Shown here: positions 27,824-36,495 of the stretch, piece after piece
How the letters are laid out: each line of letters starts with the position of its first letter
Position numbering within the stretch: position 1 is the stretch's first letter
The notes under the pieces: generated by a model
The model's input: the letters and a program-made list of their open reading frames with translations, nothing else
The model's database searches: none
Told to the model about the DNA's origin: nothing
Translations under genes and position numbers: made by a program
Origin: Desulfofustis sp. PB-SRB1
GTDB lineage: Bacteria; Desulfobacterota; Desulfobulbia; Desulfobulbales; Desulfocapsaceae
Direction: 5' to 3'
Assembly (NCBI GenBank): GCA_016722945.1
Contig: JAEQMT010000010.1
Span: 761,765 to 825,764, forward strand
Length of the DNA stretch: 64,000 bases

Positions 27824-27929
27824 CAGGTGTTTTTTGCTGTTGCCCCGCTGTTTGCCCGTAATCATACAAAATCCTCAAGGCGCCCTCACATGTTCGACGC
27901 AACAAACTCATCACCAATTGCACCCGATA

Positions 27930-28841
27930 ATGGATCAGGAAATAGAATTGTTCAGTCGCTGGCTGCATGTTGAAAAAGGCTATTCCGATCACACCATCAG
28001 CGGGTATCGCCGTGACCTGTTGGAATGCTCCGGTTTTCTTAATGGATTGTCCCCGGAAACAATAACCAATGCGCATATCCGCTCATTTGTGGCGGCGCTG
28101 AGCGATCGTAATAATCCCGCTTCCATTAATCGCAAGCTTTCCTCACTGCGCAGTTTTTTCAGGTTTCTGCAACGCCGAAAGAAGGTGGAGATAAATCCGG
28201 TGGAAGGTATAGCCGGGCCCAAAATGCGTCGCCGTCTGCCGGACTATCTGAGCGTCGATGAGGTGTTTTCCCTGCTTGAGTGCCCTTCGCCACAAAGCCG
28301 TTTCGGGTATCGCGATCGGGCCATTATGGAGACGCTCTATTCCACCGGCATAAGGGTGGCGGAGCTGGCGGCGGCGAATCTCGACGATCTTGATTTCGAA
28401 CAGGGTATGCTTAGGGTGAGGGGCAAAGGAAAGAAAGAGCGATTGGTTCCGGTGGGACGACCGGCAATCGAAGTTTTTAGCAAATGGGCACCGCAGCGTC
28501 TTTCACTCCTTACTACGTCATCAGGAAATACTCAAATCGATGTGGAATCACTGTTTCTCAACGCCCGCGGCGGCCGTCTCAGCACCAGGAGCATAGAACG
28601 TTTGGTATCCCACTACGGCCGTTGCTGTGGTCTGCACCAACCGGTAACGCCCCATACCCTAAGGCATTGTTTCGCCACGCACCTATTGGAGATGGGGGCC
28701 GATTTGCGTACCGTCCAGGAGTTGCTTGGTCATGTCAGTCTGTCCACCACTCAACGCTATACCCAGGTAACCCTGGATCACCTGACCAGGGTGTATGATG
28801 AATCTCATCCATTGGGTGATGGAAGAGCTTCTACAGAGTAA
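27930..28841 (+). CDS. xerC: Tyrosine recombinase XerC/XerD
   Basis: Site-specific recombinase that resolves chromosome dimers at dif with its partner. The SAM-like DNA-binding N-terminal domain (about 1-95) precedes the catalytic domain with Arg142 (STGIRVAELA), Lys near 166 (GKGKKERLVP), His242 and Arg245 (PHTLRHCFATHLL), His268 (LLGHVSLSTT) and nucleophile Tyr277 (QRYTQV). The ATG at 27930 gives 303 residues; a frame open to 27834 adds 32 that do not resemble the family. XerC is preferred because of its position before hslVU, a common proteobacterial order. It diverges from xseB. Confidence 0.9.
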   Translation: MDQEIELFSRWLHVEKGYSDHTISGYRRDLLECSGFLNGLSPETITNAHIRSFVAALSDRNNPASINRKLSSLRSFFRFLQRRKKVEINPVEGIAGPKMRRRLPDYLSVDEVFSLLECPSPQSRFGYRDRAIMETLYSTGIRVAELAAANLDDLDFEQGMLRVRGKGKKERLVPVGRPAIEVFSKWAPQRLSLLTTSSGNTQIDVESLFLNARGGRLSTRSIERLVSHYGRCCGLHQPVTPHTLRHCFATHLLEMGADLRTVQELLGHVSLSTTQRYTQVTLDHLTRVYDESHPLGDGRASTE

Positions 28842-29006
28842 TTTTACGGCTTATTCTTTTTGTCAGAAACCGTTTTTAAAGAAATGCCTTCCAGGAAAAT
28901 CTTTCTTCTTTGTTGCGGTGACATTTCTTTCATGCCTCGATCCTGGATGAAATAGCTCATTTTGCAATATCCCCAGGAAAAGAATCTCAGGAGTTGAAAC
29001 TTTTTT

Positions 29007-29537
29007 ATGAAGATTCGATCAACCACCATTTTATCGGTGCGTCACCAGGGTCAGGTGGTTATGGCCGGTGACGGCCAGGTAACGCTTGGCGCCAACGTCA
29101 TCAAGCATAATGCCCGCAAAGTACGCAGGCTTTATGAGGACAAGGTGATTGCCGGTTTTGCCGGGGGCACCGCCGATGCCCTCACCCTGTTTGACCGGCT
29201 TGAAGCTAAGCTTCAGCAGTATAACGGAAATTTGCTGCGCTCAGCGGTTGAGCTTGCCAAGGATTGGCGCACTGATAAGTATTTGCGGCGTCTGGAGGCC
29301 ATGGTAATCGCCGTTGACAAAGACCATTCCCTGCTCATCTCCGGTACGGGTGACGTTATTGAGCCGGATACCGGGGTGCTGGCAATTGGTTCCGGCGGCC
29401 CCTATGCCCATGCCGCTGCTCTGGCCCTGGTCAATGAAAGTGAGCTGGACGCGGCGCGGATTTGCACCAAGGCCATGGAAATCGCCGCCTCGCTGTGCAT
29501 CTATACTAACCAATCAATTGTGATAGAAACATTATGA
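29007..29537 (+). CDS. hslV: ATP-dependent protease proteolytic subunit HslV
   Basis: Threonine protease forming the double-hexamer core that degrades proteins unfolded by HslU. The N-terminus is [16 protein letters not shown], so a five-residue propeptide must be removed to expose the catalytic Thr6; most HslV proteins lose only a methionine or a short leader. The [10 protein letters not shown] strand and GTGDVIEPD region match the family. The gene overlaps hslU by 4 bases (ATGA), giving coupled translation. Length is 176 residues. Confidence 0.95.
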   Translation: MKIRSTTILSVRHQGQVVMAGDGQVTLGANVIKHNARKVRRLYEDKVIAGFAGGTADALTLFDRLEAKLQQYNGNLLRSAVELAKDWRTDKYLRRLEAMVIAVDKDHSLLISGTGDVIEPDTGVLAIGSGGPYAHAAALALVNESELDAARICTKAMEIAASLCIYTNQSIVIETL

Positions 29538-30949
29538 TCGACCATCAGGCCCTGGCGCCCAAACAGACCGTTGCCGAACTGGACAAATACATCGTCGGCC
29601 AAGCCGATGCCAAACGCTTCGTCGCCATCGCCCTGCGCAATCGCTGGCGGCGCCAGCAGGTACCCTCGCCGCTGAGAGAAGAGATCGCCCCGAAAAACAT
29701 CATCATGATCGGTCCTACCGGCGTTGGTAAGACCGAAATCGCCCGGCGTCTGGCAATTCTCGCGCAGTCGCCGTTTCTCAAGGTTGAGGCATCCAAGTTT
29801 ACCGAGGTGGGTTACGTTGGTCGCGATGTCGAGTCGATGGTTCGTGATCTGGTTGAGATCGCCATCAACATGGCTAAAAACGAAGCAAAACAAAGTTTCG
29901 AGGGGATTGCCGAGGCCGCCGCTGAAGATCGGATCCTCGATGTGTTGCTGCCGCCTACGGCGAACCAGTCAAGCCCGCTGTCCGACACCGGGCCGGAGGG
30001 GGCCGGCTCTTTCACCATGGTAAAACAGGAGGGTGCAACCCCGGCCATCGGCGCTGCCCGGGAACACTCCACCCGCGACAAGATTCGGCAGATGTTGCGT
30101 GACGGCAAGTTTGACGAGCGCGAGGTGGAACTGGAGCTGACCGAAGCAAAATCGACCCCCATGGTTGAAATCATGGGGGCGTCCGGCATGGAGGAGATGC
30201 AGTCATCACTGCAGGATGCTTTCAGCAAGATTTTTCCCCGCAAGAAGAACAAGAAAAAACTCAAGGTACCGGAGGCCATGGAGGCCGTCAAGCAGGAGGA
30301 GATGGAGCGGCTGGTTGACATGGATAAAGTCACCAAAGAAGCCCTGCAACGCACTGAGCAGGCTGGAATTATCTTTCTTGACGAGATCGACAAGGTCGTC
30401 TCCCGGCAAAGCGGCAGCCATGGCCCCGATGTGTCGCGAGAAGGAGTGCAGCGTGATCTGCTGCCGATTGTTGAGGGAACCACCGTTTCCACCAAGTATG
30501 GCCTGGTGAAGACCGATCACATTCTGTTTATCGCCTCAGGTGCCTTTCATGTGAGCAAACCATCTGATCTGATCCCTGAAATGCAGGGCCGTTTTCCGAT
30601 CAGGGTGGAGTTGCAACCACTGGGAAAAGAGGAGTTTATAAGAATCCTTACTGAACCGGAAAACGCATTGACCAAACAGTATACGGCGCTTCTTGCCACG
30701 GAGGGGATAACGCTGTCGTTTGAGGCCGAGGCGATCGAGGAGATGGCGAAAATTGCCGTGGAGGTCAATGAGCGTATCGAGGAGATCGGCGCCCGTCGTC
30801 TGCACACAGTCTTGGAGCGGGTGCTGGACGAGTTGTCTTTTGACGCGACGGAGCGGGAAGAATCACACTTCACGGTTACCGCCGACTATGTACGCGCTCA
30901 GCTGGCCGATGTGGTGCGTGACCAGGATCTGAGTCGCTACATTCTCTGA
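29534..30949 (+). CDS. hslU: ATP-dependent protease ATPase subunit HslU
   Basis: AAA+ unfoldase partner of HslV. Walker A GPTGVGKT at residues 60-67, the pore loop [15 protein letters not shown] (GYVG), Walker [10 protein letters not shown] and the C-terminal [10 protein letters not shown] tail that docks into HslV. At 471 residues it is slightly longer than the E. coli protein because of the intermediate I-domain (about 115-240), which includes a lysine-rich stretch [13 protein letters not shown] strong hairpin lies after the stop. Confidence 0.96.
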   Translation: MIDHQALAPKQTVAELDKYIVGQADAKRFVAIALRNRWRRQQVPSPLREEIAPKNIIMIGPTGVGKTEIARRLAILAQSPFLKVEASKFTEVGYVGRDVESMVRDLVEIAINMAKNEAKQSFEGIAEAAAEDRILDVLLPPTANQSSPLSDTGPEGAGSFTMVKQEGATPAIGAAREHSTRDKIRQMLRDGKFDEREVELELTEAKSTPMVEIMGASGMEEMQSSLQDAFSKIFPRKKNKKKLKVPEAMEAVKQEEMERLVDMDKVTKEALQRTEQAGIIFLDEIDKVVSRQSGSHGPDVSREGVQRDLLPIVEGTTVSTKYGLVKTDHILFIASGAFHVSKPSDLIPEMQGRFPIRVELQPLGKEEFIRILTEPENALTKQYTALLATEGITLSFEAEAIEEMAKIAVEVNERIEEIGARRLHTVLERVLDELSFDATEREESHFTVTADYVRAQLADVVRDQDLSRYIL

Positions 30950-30958
30950 TGCGTATCG

Positions 30959-31000
30959 CTCGCACCGGCGCTTTTGGAGTTTTTCCGGCGCCGGTACGAG
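30959..31000. terminator. Hairpin between converging hslU and cysteine hydrolase genes
   Basis: CTCGCACCGGCGC (30959-30971) pairs with GCGCCGGTACGAG (30988-31000) at 12 of 13 positions around a T-rich 16-base loop. It stands between two converging genes and may end both transcripts. No T-run follows on either side, so its efficiency as an intrinsic terminator is doubtful. Confidence 0.5.
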
Positions 31001-31021
31001 TAAGGAGAAACATGTAAACTA

Positions 31022-31699
31022 CTATGAAGATGCATTGATAAAACCGATTGTTTCATCAAGCGATGCCACCTGGCAGTAAATCATATTGATGATCTCCAGT
31101 TCTTTTTCATGCAGTTCCATGGTGCCAGCCGCGCAGCAGTTTTCCACCACCACCACGTTGAAGCTCTCGTCGGCGAGGCTTCGAACCGTGGAAGAAACAC
31201 ACTGGTCGGTAAAGATGCCAGCACAGATAACGTGCTTGATCCCCATGTTGTGCAGAATCAGGCGTAGATTGGTACCGGTCAAGGCGCTGTCGGTGGTCTT
31301 GCAGACCACGATCTCGTCTGCCTGTGGGGCCAGCTCGGGTACCACCTGGGAATCCTCTCTTTCTTTTGGCAGAAGCAGATAGTTCCAGCCCGGTTTTTTC
31401 TGACTGAGCGATCGATCCCTGCCGTCGTCCTTCAGGCAGGCGATCCTGGCAAACAGCACCTCCACTCCGCTGGTGCGGCAATGGTCGATGAGCCGTGCGG
31501 TGTTAGGGATGACCACTTCGTTCATGCGCTCCATAAACGGCTGCCAGCGTGCCGCTTCATGGGCATCATCCTTGGCCTCGAGGTAGGTGTTCTGGATATC
31601 GATCACCAGAAGCGCGGTTTCCTCCGGAAGAAAAGACATCTCTTCCGGTTCGGGGGCGCCCTCGTAGTAAAACGAACGAAAATCACTTTTCCATGACAT
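31022..31699 (-). CDS. Isochorismatase-family cysteine hydrolase
   Basis: 225-residue amidohydrolase of the cysteine-hydrolase fold. The catalytic triad is visible: Asp34 in LVIDIQN, Lys134 in VVCKTTDSALTGTNL and Cys167 in FTDQCVSSTVRSLAD. Family members hydrolyse isochorismate, nicotinamide, N-carbamoyl compounds, biuret or similar amides. It is the last gene of the livK-G-F-H-M unit, 1 base after livM, so it probably acts on the imported compound. The precise substrate cannot be read; an amide or ureido compound is my inference. Confidence 0.85.
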   Translation of the reverse strand: MSWKSDFRSFYYEGAPEPEEMSFLPEETALLVIDIQNTYLEAKDDAHEAARWQPFMERMNEVVIPNTARLIDHCRTSGVEVLFARIACLKDDGRDRSLSQKKPGWNYLLLPKEREDSQVVPELAPQADEIVVCKTTDSALTGTNLRLILHNMGIKHVICAGIFTDQCVSSTVRSLADESFNVVVVENCCAAGTMELHEKELEIINMIYCQVASLDETIGFINASS

Positions 31700-31700
31700 A

Positions 31701-32738
31701 TCATTCTCCTCGTGACGAATTTTGTTTTTTCATGAACGGCCATCTGGCCAGGGTGCCGAACTCGTTGCGTTCGATGATGCCGCCCGGTCTCAGGATGAGC
31801 ACAATCAGCATGACCAGGGCTAAGATTATTTCAGTCAAGCCCACCACCGTGGAGGAAAAGAGATCTGCCGCGTTAATGGCCTTTTCCAGGGCACGCAGAC
31901 CTTCGAATACGGCGGTAACGGAGAATACCCCAAACACCGCCCCGGAGACCGTGGCCGGGCCGCCGATGACGAGCATACCGAGAATAACAAATGTTTCCCG
32001 CAGATAAAACGCGTTTGGCGAAAAGGAGGTAATGAAATGGGCCCAGAGCGCCCCGCCGATGCCTGCGTAAAAGGCACTCAGAACATAGGCTCGCCAACGC
32101 AGCAGGGGGATGTGAGCGCCGATGGCAGCCGCCGCCACCTCATCGTTGCGCACTGCTCTGAGCAGGATGCCCACCCGGGACTCCTTGAACCAATAGGCGC
32201 CGATGGCGGCCACTACGGCAGCTGCCGCAGCCAATTGGAGGGTGGTGGCTTCGACGATACCGAACAGGGTGCGCGGCCCGTTGGTGACTTCGCTCCAGTG
32301 CACCATGATGGTGTGAAGGATCATCAACAGGGCAAAAGAGGTAATAACCGCGGCGGCATCAGAGAGTCGCATCAGCGGATAGGCAACGATGGCCGCCACC
32401 AGCGCCGCCACCACTCCGCCAATCGCCATACCCACGAGCGGATCCAGTTGAACGCCCTGCATAATCGGATAAAGCTCAGGCAGGGCCATAGACTTGAGCC
32501 GGGCCGGCATGGTGATGACAGCGGAGGTGTAGGCGCCGATGCCCATGAAACCGATATGGGCAAAGGAGAGAATACCTGAGTTTCCGGTAAATATCTGCAA
32601 TCCCAGCACCAGGATCATATTGATGCAGAGGGTGGTGGCCAGTCTGGTGAGCAGCCGATCGTCGATGAGTTCAGCGGCGATTACCAATAGCACCACCGGA
32701 AGGGTGATACAGATCAGAGTAACGAGATGACGGTTCAT
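31701..32738 (-). CDS. livM: Branched-chain-type ABC transporter permease LivM
   Basis: Integral inner-membrane permease of 345 residues with about nine hydrophobic helices and the LivM-type GLQIFTGNSGILSFAHIGFMGIGAYTSA region (quoted in part as SFAHIGFMGIGAYTSA). It forms a heterodimer with LivH, 7 bases upstream, and is energised by LivG and LivF. A cytoplasmic loop SRVGILLRAVRNDEVAAAAIG is the usual ATPase contact. The cysteine hydrolase follows directly. Confidence 0.92.
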   Translation of the reverse strand: MNRHLVTLICITLPVVLLVIAAELIDDRLLTRLATTLCINMILVLGLQIFTGNSGILSFAHIGFMGIGAYTSAVITMPARLKSMALPELYPIMQGVQLDPLVGMAIGGVVAALVAAIVAYPLMRLSDAAAVITSFALLMILHTIMVHWSEVTNGPRTLFGIVEATTLQLAAAAAVVAAIGAYWFKESRVGILLRAVRNDEVAAAAIGAHIPLLRWRAYVLSAFYAGIGGALWAHFITSFSPNAFYLRETFVILGMLVIGGPATVSGAVFGVFSVTAVFEGLRALEKAINAADLFSSTVVGLTEIILALVMLIVLILRPGGIIERNEFGTLARWPFMKKQNSSRGE

Positions 32739-32745
32739 CTGTGCG

Positions 32746-33642
32746 CTACGTCCTTTTGCCGGTGTCGGGTCCCTTGATAAGTCCCGATGGTCTCAGCAGC
32801 AGGATAACGATGACCATGGTAAAGGTGAAGGCATCACGAAAACTGAGAAGATCCGGGGGCAGGGCGTAATTAAAACTGACATCGATAAGTGCCAGCAGAT
32901 AGCCGCCGACAACGGCGCCCACCAGACTGCGCATGCCGCCGATGACGCAGGCGATAAAGGCGACCAGCAGCGGTTCCAGGCCGATTCCCGGAACCACCGC
33001 GCCGATCCGGCCAAGCCAGAGCATCGCCACGACGCCGGCGAACAATCCACTGATGGCAAAGGCGACGGTAATGATGAAATTGGCCGGGATACCAACCATC
33101 CGCGCCATCGTGAAATTGGAGGCGGCGGCCCGCAGCGCCATCCCCAGCACGGTGCGTTTCATCACCAGGGTAAAGGCACCGAGCAGAATGAAGGCACTGG
33201 CGATGGTGATGAGATTGCGTACCGGGATGATGACGCCAAGCATGGTTACCGACTGGGTGAAAATCTCCGGCAGGGGGACATTTCTCGCCCGAGGCGAAAT
33301 AAAAAGAAGGGCGGCGTTCTGCAAGAGAGTGGAGAAGGCGAAGGAGGTAATCAGCATGGCGGTGAGGGAGTTGGCCCGTACCGGCCTGAAGGCCACCAGA
33401 TCGGTGGTGATGCCGCCGATCACGGCCATGCATACCGCCACCAGCGCCATGATAAGCCATGGCAGCGGTGAGCCGTTGAGCAGATAGAGGGTGTAACCCG
33501 CTACCATTACCAGCTCACCGTAGGCGAAGTTGACCAGTTTGAGAATGCCGTATATCACCACCAGGCCCAGCGCCATCAAGGCGTAAAGGCTCCCAAGGTT
33601 GAGCACGTCCAGAGTGAATTGCAGAATAGTACCGACGTCCAT
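32746..33642 (-). CDS. livH: Branched-chain-type ABC transporter permease LivH
   Basis: Inner-membrane permease of 298 residues with about eight hydrophobic helices. The N-terminal pattern LGSLYALMALGLVVIYGILKLVNFAYGE (quoted in part as YALMALGLVVIYGILKLVNF) and the EAA-like loop RTVLGMALRAAASNFTMARM identify LivH. It lies between livF and livM on the - strand with 9 and 7 bases between, so all are one transcript. Confidence 0.92.
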   Translation of the reverse strand: MDVGTILQFTLDVLNLGSLYALMALGLVVIYGILKLVNFAYGELVMVAGYTLYLLNGSPLPWLIMALVAVCMAVIGGITTDLVAFRPVRANSLTAMLITSFAFSTLLQNAALLFISPRARNVPLPEIFTQSVTMLGVIIPVRNLITIASAFILLGAFTLVMKRTVLGMALRAAASNFTMARMVGIPANFIITVAFAISGLFAGVVAMLWLGRIGAVVPGIGLEPLLVAFIACVIGGMRSLVGAVVGGYLLALIDVSFNYALPPDLLSFRDAFTFTMVIVILLLRPSGLIKGPDTGKRT

Positions 33643-33651
33643 GGATACCTC

Positions 33652-34365
33652 TTACCCCGATCTGCCCAGGTAGATCGATTCAAGATCGGACGACCCGGCA
33701 ACTTCGGCCCCGGTTCCGGACATGGCAATGGTGCCCAGTGACATGACGTAGGCGCGGTCAGCCGCCTGTAGGGCTTTTGTGGCGTTTTGTTCCACCAGCA
33801 GGATGGCTATTCCGGTGCGCCGTAACCTCTCGATCAGCTCGAAGATGTGGTTGACGATCAGCGGCGCCAGACCCAGTGACGGTTCATCCAGCAGCAGCAG
33901 GCGGGGGCGGGCCATCATGGCGCGGGCAATAACGAGCTGCTGCTGCTCGCCGCCGGAAAGGGTGCCGCCGGGCTGATGCATGCGTTCGCGCAATACCGGA
34001 AACATCGTCATCAGCGATTCCATCTCCTGTTCGCAGGCGGCCCGCCTGCGCCGATGGATAAATCCTCCCAGCAGAAGGTTCTCGCGTACGGTGAGATCGG
34101 CAAAGACGTCGCGCGTTTCCGGCACCATGGCGATACCCGCTGCTACCGCTTTTTCCGCTTTCATACCGGTTATATCGGCGCCGTCAAACAATATCCGTCC
34201 GGAATGGGGTCGGATGGCGCCGGCTATGGCGAGCAGGGTGGTGGATTTTCCCGCCCCATTGGCGCCGAGCAGACTCACCATCTCGTTTTCACCAACCGCA
34301 AGATCGATACCCTTGACCGCGGCAACCGGGCCATATCGGACTACGAGATTTTCAACGACAAGCAT
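33652..34365 (-). CDS. livF: Branched-chain-type ABC transporter ATPase LivF
   Basis: 237-residue nucleotide-binding subunit. Walker A GANGAGKST, signature LSGGEQQQL and Walker B LLLLDEPSLGLAP are intact. The LivF type is shown by the short C-terminus and the VPETRDVFADLTVRENLLLG segment. It starts 2 bases after livG and pairs with it to power the LivHM permease. Confidence 0.92.
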   Translation of the reverse strand: MLVVENLVVRYGPVAAVKGIDLAVGENEMVSLLGANGAGKSTTLLAIAGAIRPHSGRILFDGADITGMKAEKAVAAGIAMVPETRDVFADLTVRENLLLGGFIHRRRRAACEQEMESLMTMFPVLRERMHQPGGTLSGGEQQQLVIARAMMARPRLLLLDEPSLGLAPLIVNHIFELIERLRRTGIAILLVEQNATKALQAADRAYVMSLGTIAMSGTGAEVAGSSDLESIYLGRSG

Positions 34366-34367
34366 GG

Positions 34368-35102
34368 TCAGGGCGAAGTTTCCGAAGTTCCCAGATACGC
34401 CTCAACCACGGCCGGCAGTGATCGTACCGTCTCCACCGACCCCTCACCGATGGTTTTTCCCGACGAGATGACGTGCAGTCGATGACACAACCTCATAATC
34501 AAGGACATATCATGATCGATCACGAGTATTCCCAGTGCTCTGCTGGCCGGTAGCTCGGCCAGGGTGGCAAGCAGGGCGTCGCTTTCGGTTTCGTTCATAC
34601 CGGCGGCGGGCTCGTCGAGCAAGAGAAACGAAGGGTCGCCGGCCAATGCCCGGACAATCTCCACCCGCCGTTTATCCCCATGATTTAGAGCACCGGCGGC
34701 CATATCGCCAAAGTCCGACAGGTTGAAATCCACCAGCAGTTCCCGCGCGGTCTGCCTGGCGGCACGCAGGGACAGCCCTTTTGCCAGTGAGGTGGCGGCA
34801 ACGTTTTCCACCACGCTCAAATCATTGAACAAACGCACCTGCTGAAATGACCGGGTTATGCCCTTTAAGGCAATACGCCGCGGCGAAAGAGCGGTGATCT
34901 CTTCATCACCAATACATACGGCTCCCGTAGAAGGTCTCACCTGCCCGGTGATGGCGTTTACCAGGGTGGTTTTCCCCGATCCGTTGGGGCCGATCAGGCC
35001 GAGGATTTCACCGGTTTCAATGGTCAACGACACCTTGTCCAGGGCGCGAAGACCGGAAAATTCAACGCTGACCTCGTTTATCCGCAACCGCCTATTGGAC
35101 AT
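34368..35102 (-). CDS. livG: Branched-chain-type ABC transporter ATPase LivG
   Basis: 244-residue nucleotide-binding subunit with Walker A GPNGSGKTT, Q-loop ITRSFQQVRLF and Walker B FLLLDEPAAGMNETE typical of LivG. The signature region reads LNHGDKRRVEIVRAL, where the usual L-S-x-G is L-N-H-G. LivG proteins normally show LSYGQQRRLEIARAL, so the serine is replaced by asparagine; this may weaken ATP contact or be compensated. First ATPase after livK. Confidence 0.9.
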   Translation of the reverse strand: MSNRRLRINEVSVEFSGLRALDKVSLTIETGEILGLIGPNGSGKTTLVNAITGQVRPSTGAVCIGDEEITALSPRRIALKGITRSFQQVRLFNDLSVVENVAATSLAKGLSLRAARQTARELLVDFNLSDFGDMAAGALNHGDKRRVEIVRALAGDPSFLLLDEPAAGMNETESDALLATLAELPASRALGILVIDHDMSLIMRLCHRLHVISSGKTIGEGSVETVRSLPAVVEAYLGTSETSP

Positions 35103-35159
35103 GGCGACCGGTCATGAAAGGTGCCTGATGGTGGGTATGAGCACGGGAAAAGACGAATA

Positions 35160-35183
35160 GGGGCCGGCCGTACAGCCGGCCCG
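35160..35183 (-). terminator. Hairpin between livK and livG
   Basis: GGGCCGGC (35161-35168) and GCCGGCCC (35175-35182) form a perfect 8-bp stem with a 6-base loop just after the livK stop on the - strand. No T-run follows. Such hairpins after binding-protein genes commonly protect the upstream mRNA and lower expression of the permease genes. Confidence 0.5.
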
Positions 35184-35197
35184 CACGCTGGCAGAGC

Positions 35198-36373
35198 TTA
35201 AGGCGCCGGTGGGTTTTCCGGACGACGCCAGCCCATGAATGAGGGCTTGCCTTCACTCAGGCCGACGAGTACCGCCGACTTATCCGGGGCGTGGCCTTCT
35301 TCGGCCGAGCTGTAGCTTAATGTGCCGGTGAGTAGGCTGAATTCATTGCCTTCCAGGGCAGCGGCCACTGCTTCGCCATCGGTGGTTCCCGCTATTTCCA
35401 CCGCCTGCGCCATCAGCATAATGGTGTCCCAGCCGGTGGCGACAAAGGAGGTATCCGGCGCGCTTCCGTAGAACTCCTGATAGGCCGCGATGAATTGATC
35501 CATTTCGGGGTGCGCTTCCGACCCCATCCAGGTGTGGGTAATGAAATAGACATCACTGCCGAAGGTCTCACCAAGGGCCTCCCAGAGGCCCGGATCGTCG
35601 TATGAGTCGCCGCCCATGATCGGTGAAGTGATGCCTACTTCACGAATTGACCTGATTATGGTGGCCAGATCCGGCATGTAGGATGAGATGAAAATAACGT
35701 CCGGCTGGCTCTCCAAACCACGCAGGCGTGCAAGTTGCGCTGAAAAATCCTGATCGCCCTGGGTGTAGGCGTCATCAGCAAGTACGGTGCCGCCGATGGC
35801 CTCAAAGTGCTCGACAAAATATTTACTCAGGCTCTTCGTATAGGCGATGAACTGGTCGGTGACGACGTAGGCGGTCTTCCACCCTCGCTCGTTAAAGGCG
35901 TATTCGGCCGCCGCTGCTCCCATGGTGGTGTTCCACATGGACAGGGTAAACTGTTTGTCGCCCAGCGACCAGGAGCTGTAGAGCGGATCGGAAGCACAGG
36001 TGGAGATTCCCACCAGCCCCGATTTCTGGGCCTCACGGCCGGCCGGGCCGCCAAAGTCGAAATCACATGGAGCAACTATCAACTGGGCGCCGCGGTCGAT
36101 GAGATCGACGGCGTTGTTGCCTACCGTGACCGGATCGCTTTTACCGTCGATGTTTTCAAACTTGACCTGCTTGCCTAAAATACCGCCACGATCGTTGAGA
36201 TATTTAACCGCTACCTCAGCGCCCTTCAGACCCGGTTCGTCAAGGGGCGCCTGGACACCGGTGAGCGACAGGGCGCCGCCGATAAAGATTTCGTCTTCGG
36301 CAACCGCCACTGATGCCGCCATCAGAACGGAAGCTGCCAGGAGCCCGGTGAATATAGCTGGAATGTTTTTCAT
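35198..36373 (-). CDS. livK: Periplasmic branched-chain-type substrate-binding protein
   Basis: 391-residue type I periplasmic binding protein. Residues 1-25 form a signal peptide ending ASVAVA-E. The mature part begins DEIFIGGALSLTGVQAPLDEPGLKGAE, quoted in part as GGALSLTGVQAPLDEPG, which is the family N-terminus; LNDRGGILGKQVKFE follows. A good GGGAGG ribosome site precedes the ATG. It is first in livKGFHM-hydrolase. Related proteins bind leucine, urea, short-chain amides or aromatic compounds, so the name livK reflects family only. Confidence 0.88.
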   Translation of the reverse strand: MKNIPAIFTGLLAASVLMAASVAVAEDEIFIGGALSLTGVQAPLDEPGLKGAEVAVKYLNDRGGILGKQVKFENIDGKSDPVTVGNNAVDLIDRGAQLIVAPCDFDFGGPAGREAQKSGLVGISTCASDPLYSSWSLGDKQFTLSMWNTTMGAAAAEYAFNERGWKTAYVVTDQFIAYTKSLSKYFVEHFEAIGGTVLADDAYTQGDQDFSAQLARLRGLESQPDVIFISSYMPDLATIIRSIREVGITSPIMGGDSYDDPGLWEALGETFGSDVYFITHTWMGSEAHPEMDQFIAAYQEFYGSAPDTSFVATGWDTIMLMAQAVEIAGTTDGEAVAAALEGNEFSLLTGTLSYSSAEEGHAPDKSAVLVGLSEGKPSFMGWRRPENPPAP

Positions 36374-36432
36374 GTTCTGCCTCCCGTGGGTAATGAAGCG
36401 CGTAATTATAAAGTCGCCTCTTTGTGGCGGAC

Positions 36433-36460
36433 ACTATACAAATTAGTAGCTCCCAATCAA
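36433..36460 (-). promoter_or_regulatory. Candidate promoter of the liv-type transport unit
   Basis: On the - strand, TTGATT (36460-36455), 16 bases, then TATAGT (36438-36433), about 60 bases before the livK ATG. Both are near-consensus. The surrounding region is AT-rich with GTAATTAC and TAATTATA motifs that could bind a regulator. Confidence 0.45.
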
Positions 36461-36495
36461 GGGTAAAAAATAGTAATTACAAAAATGAAATAAAA

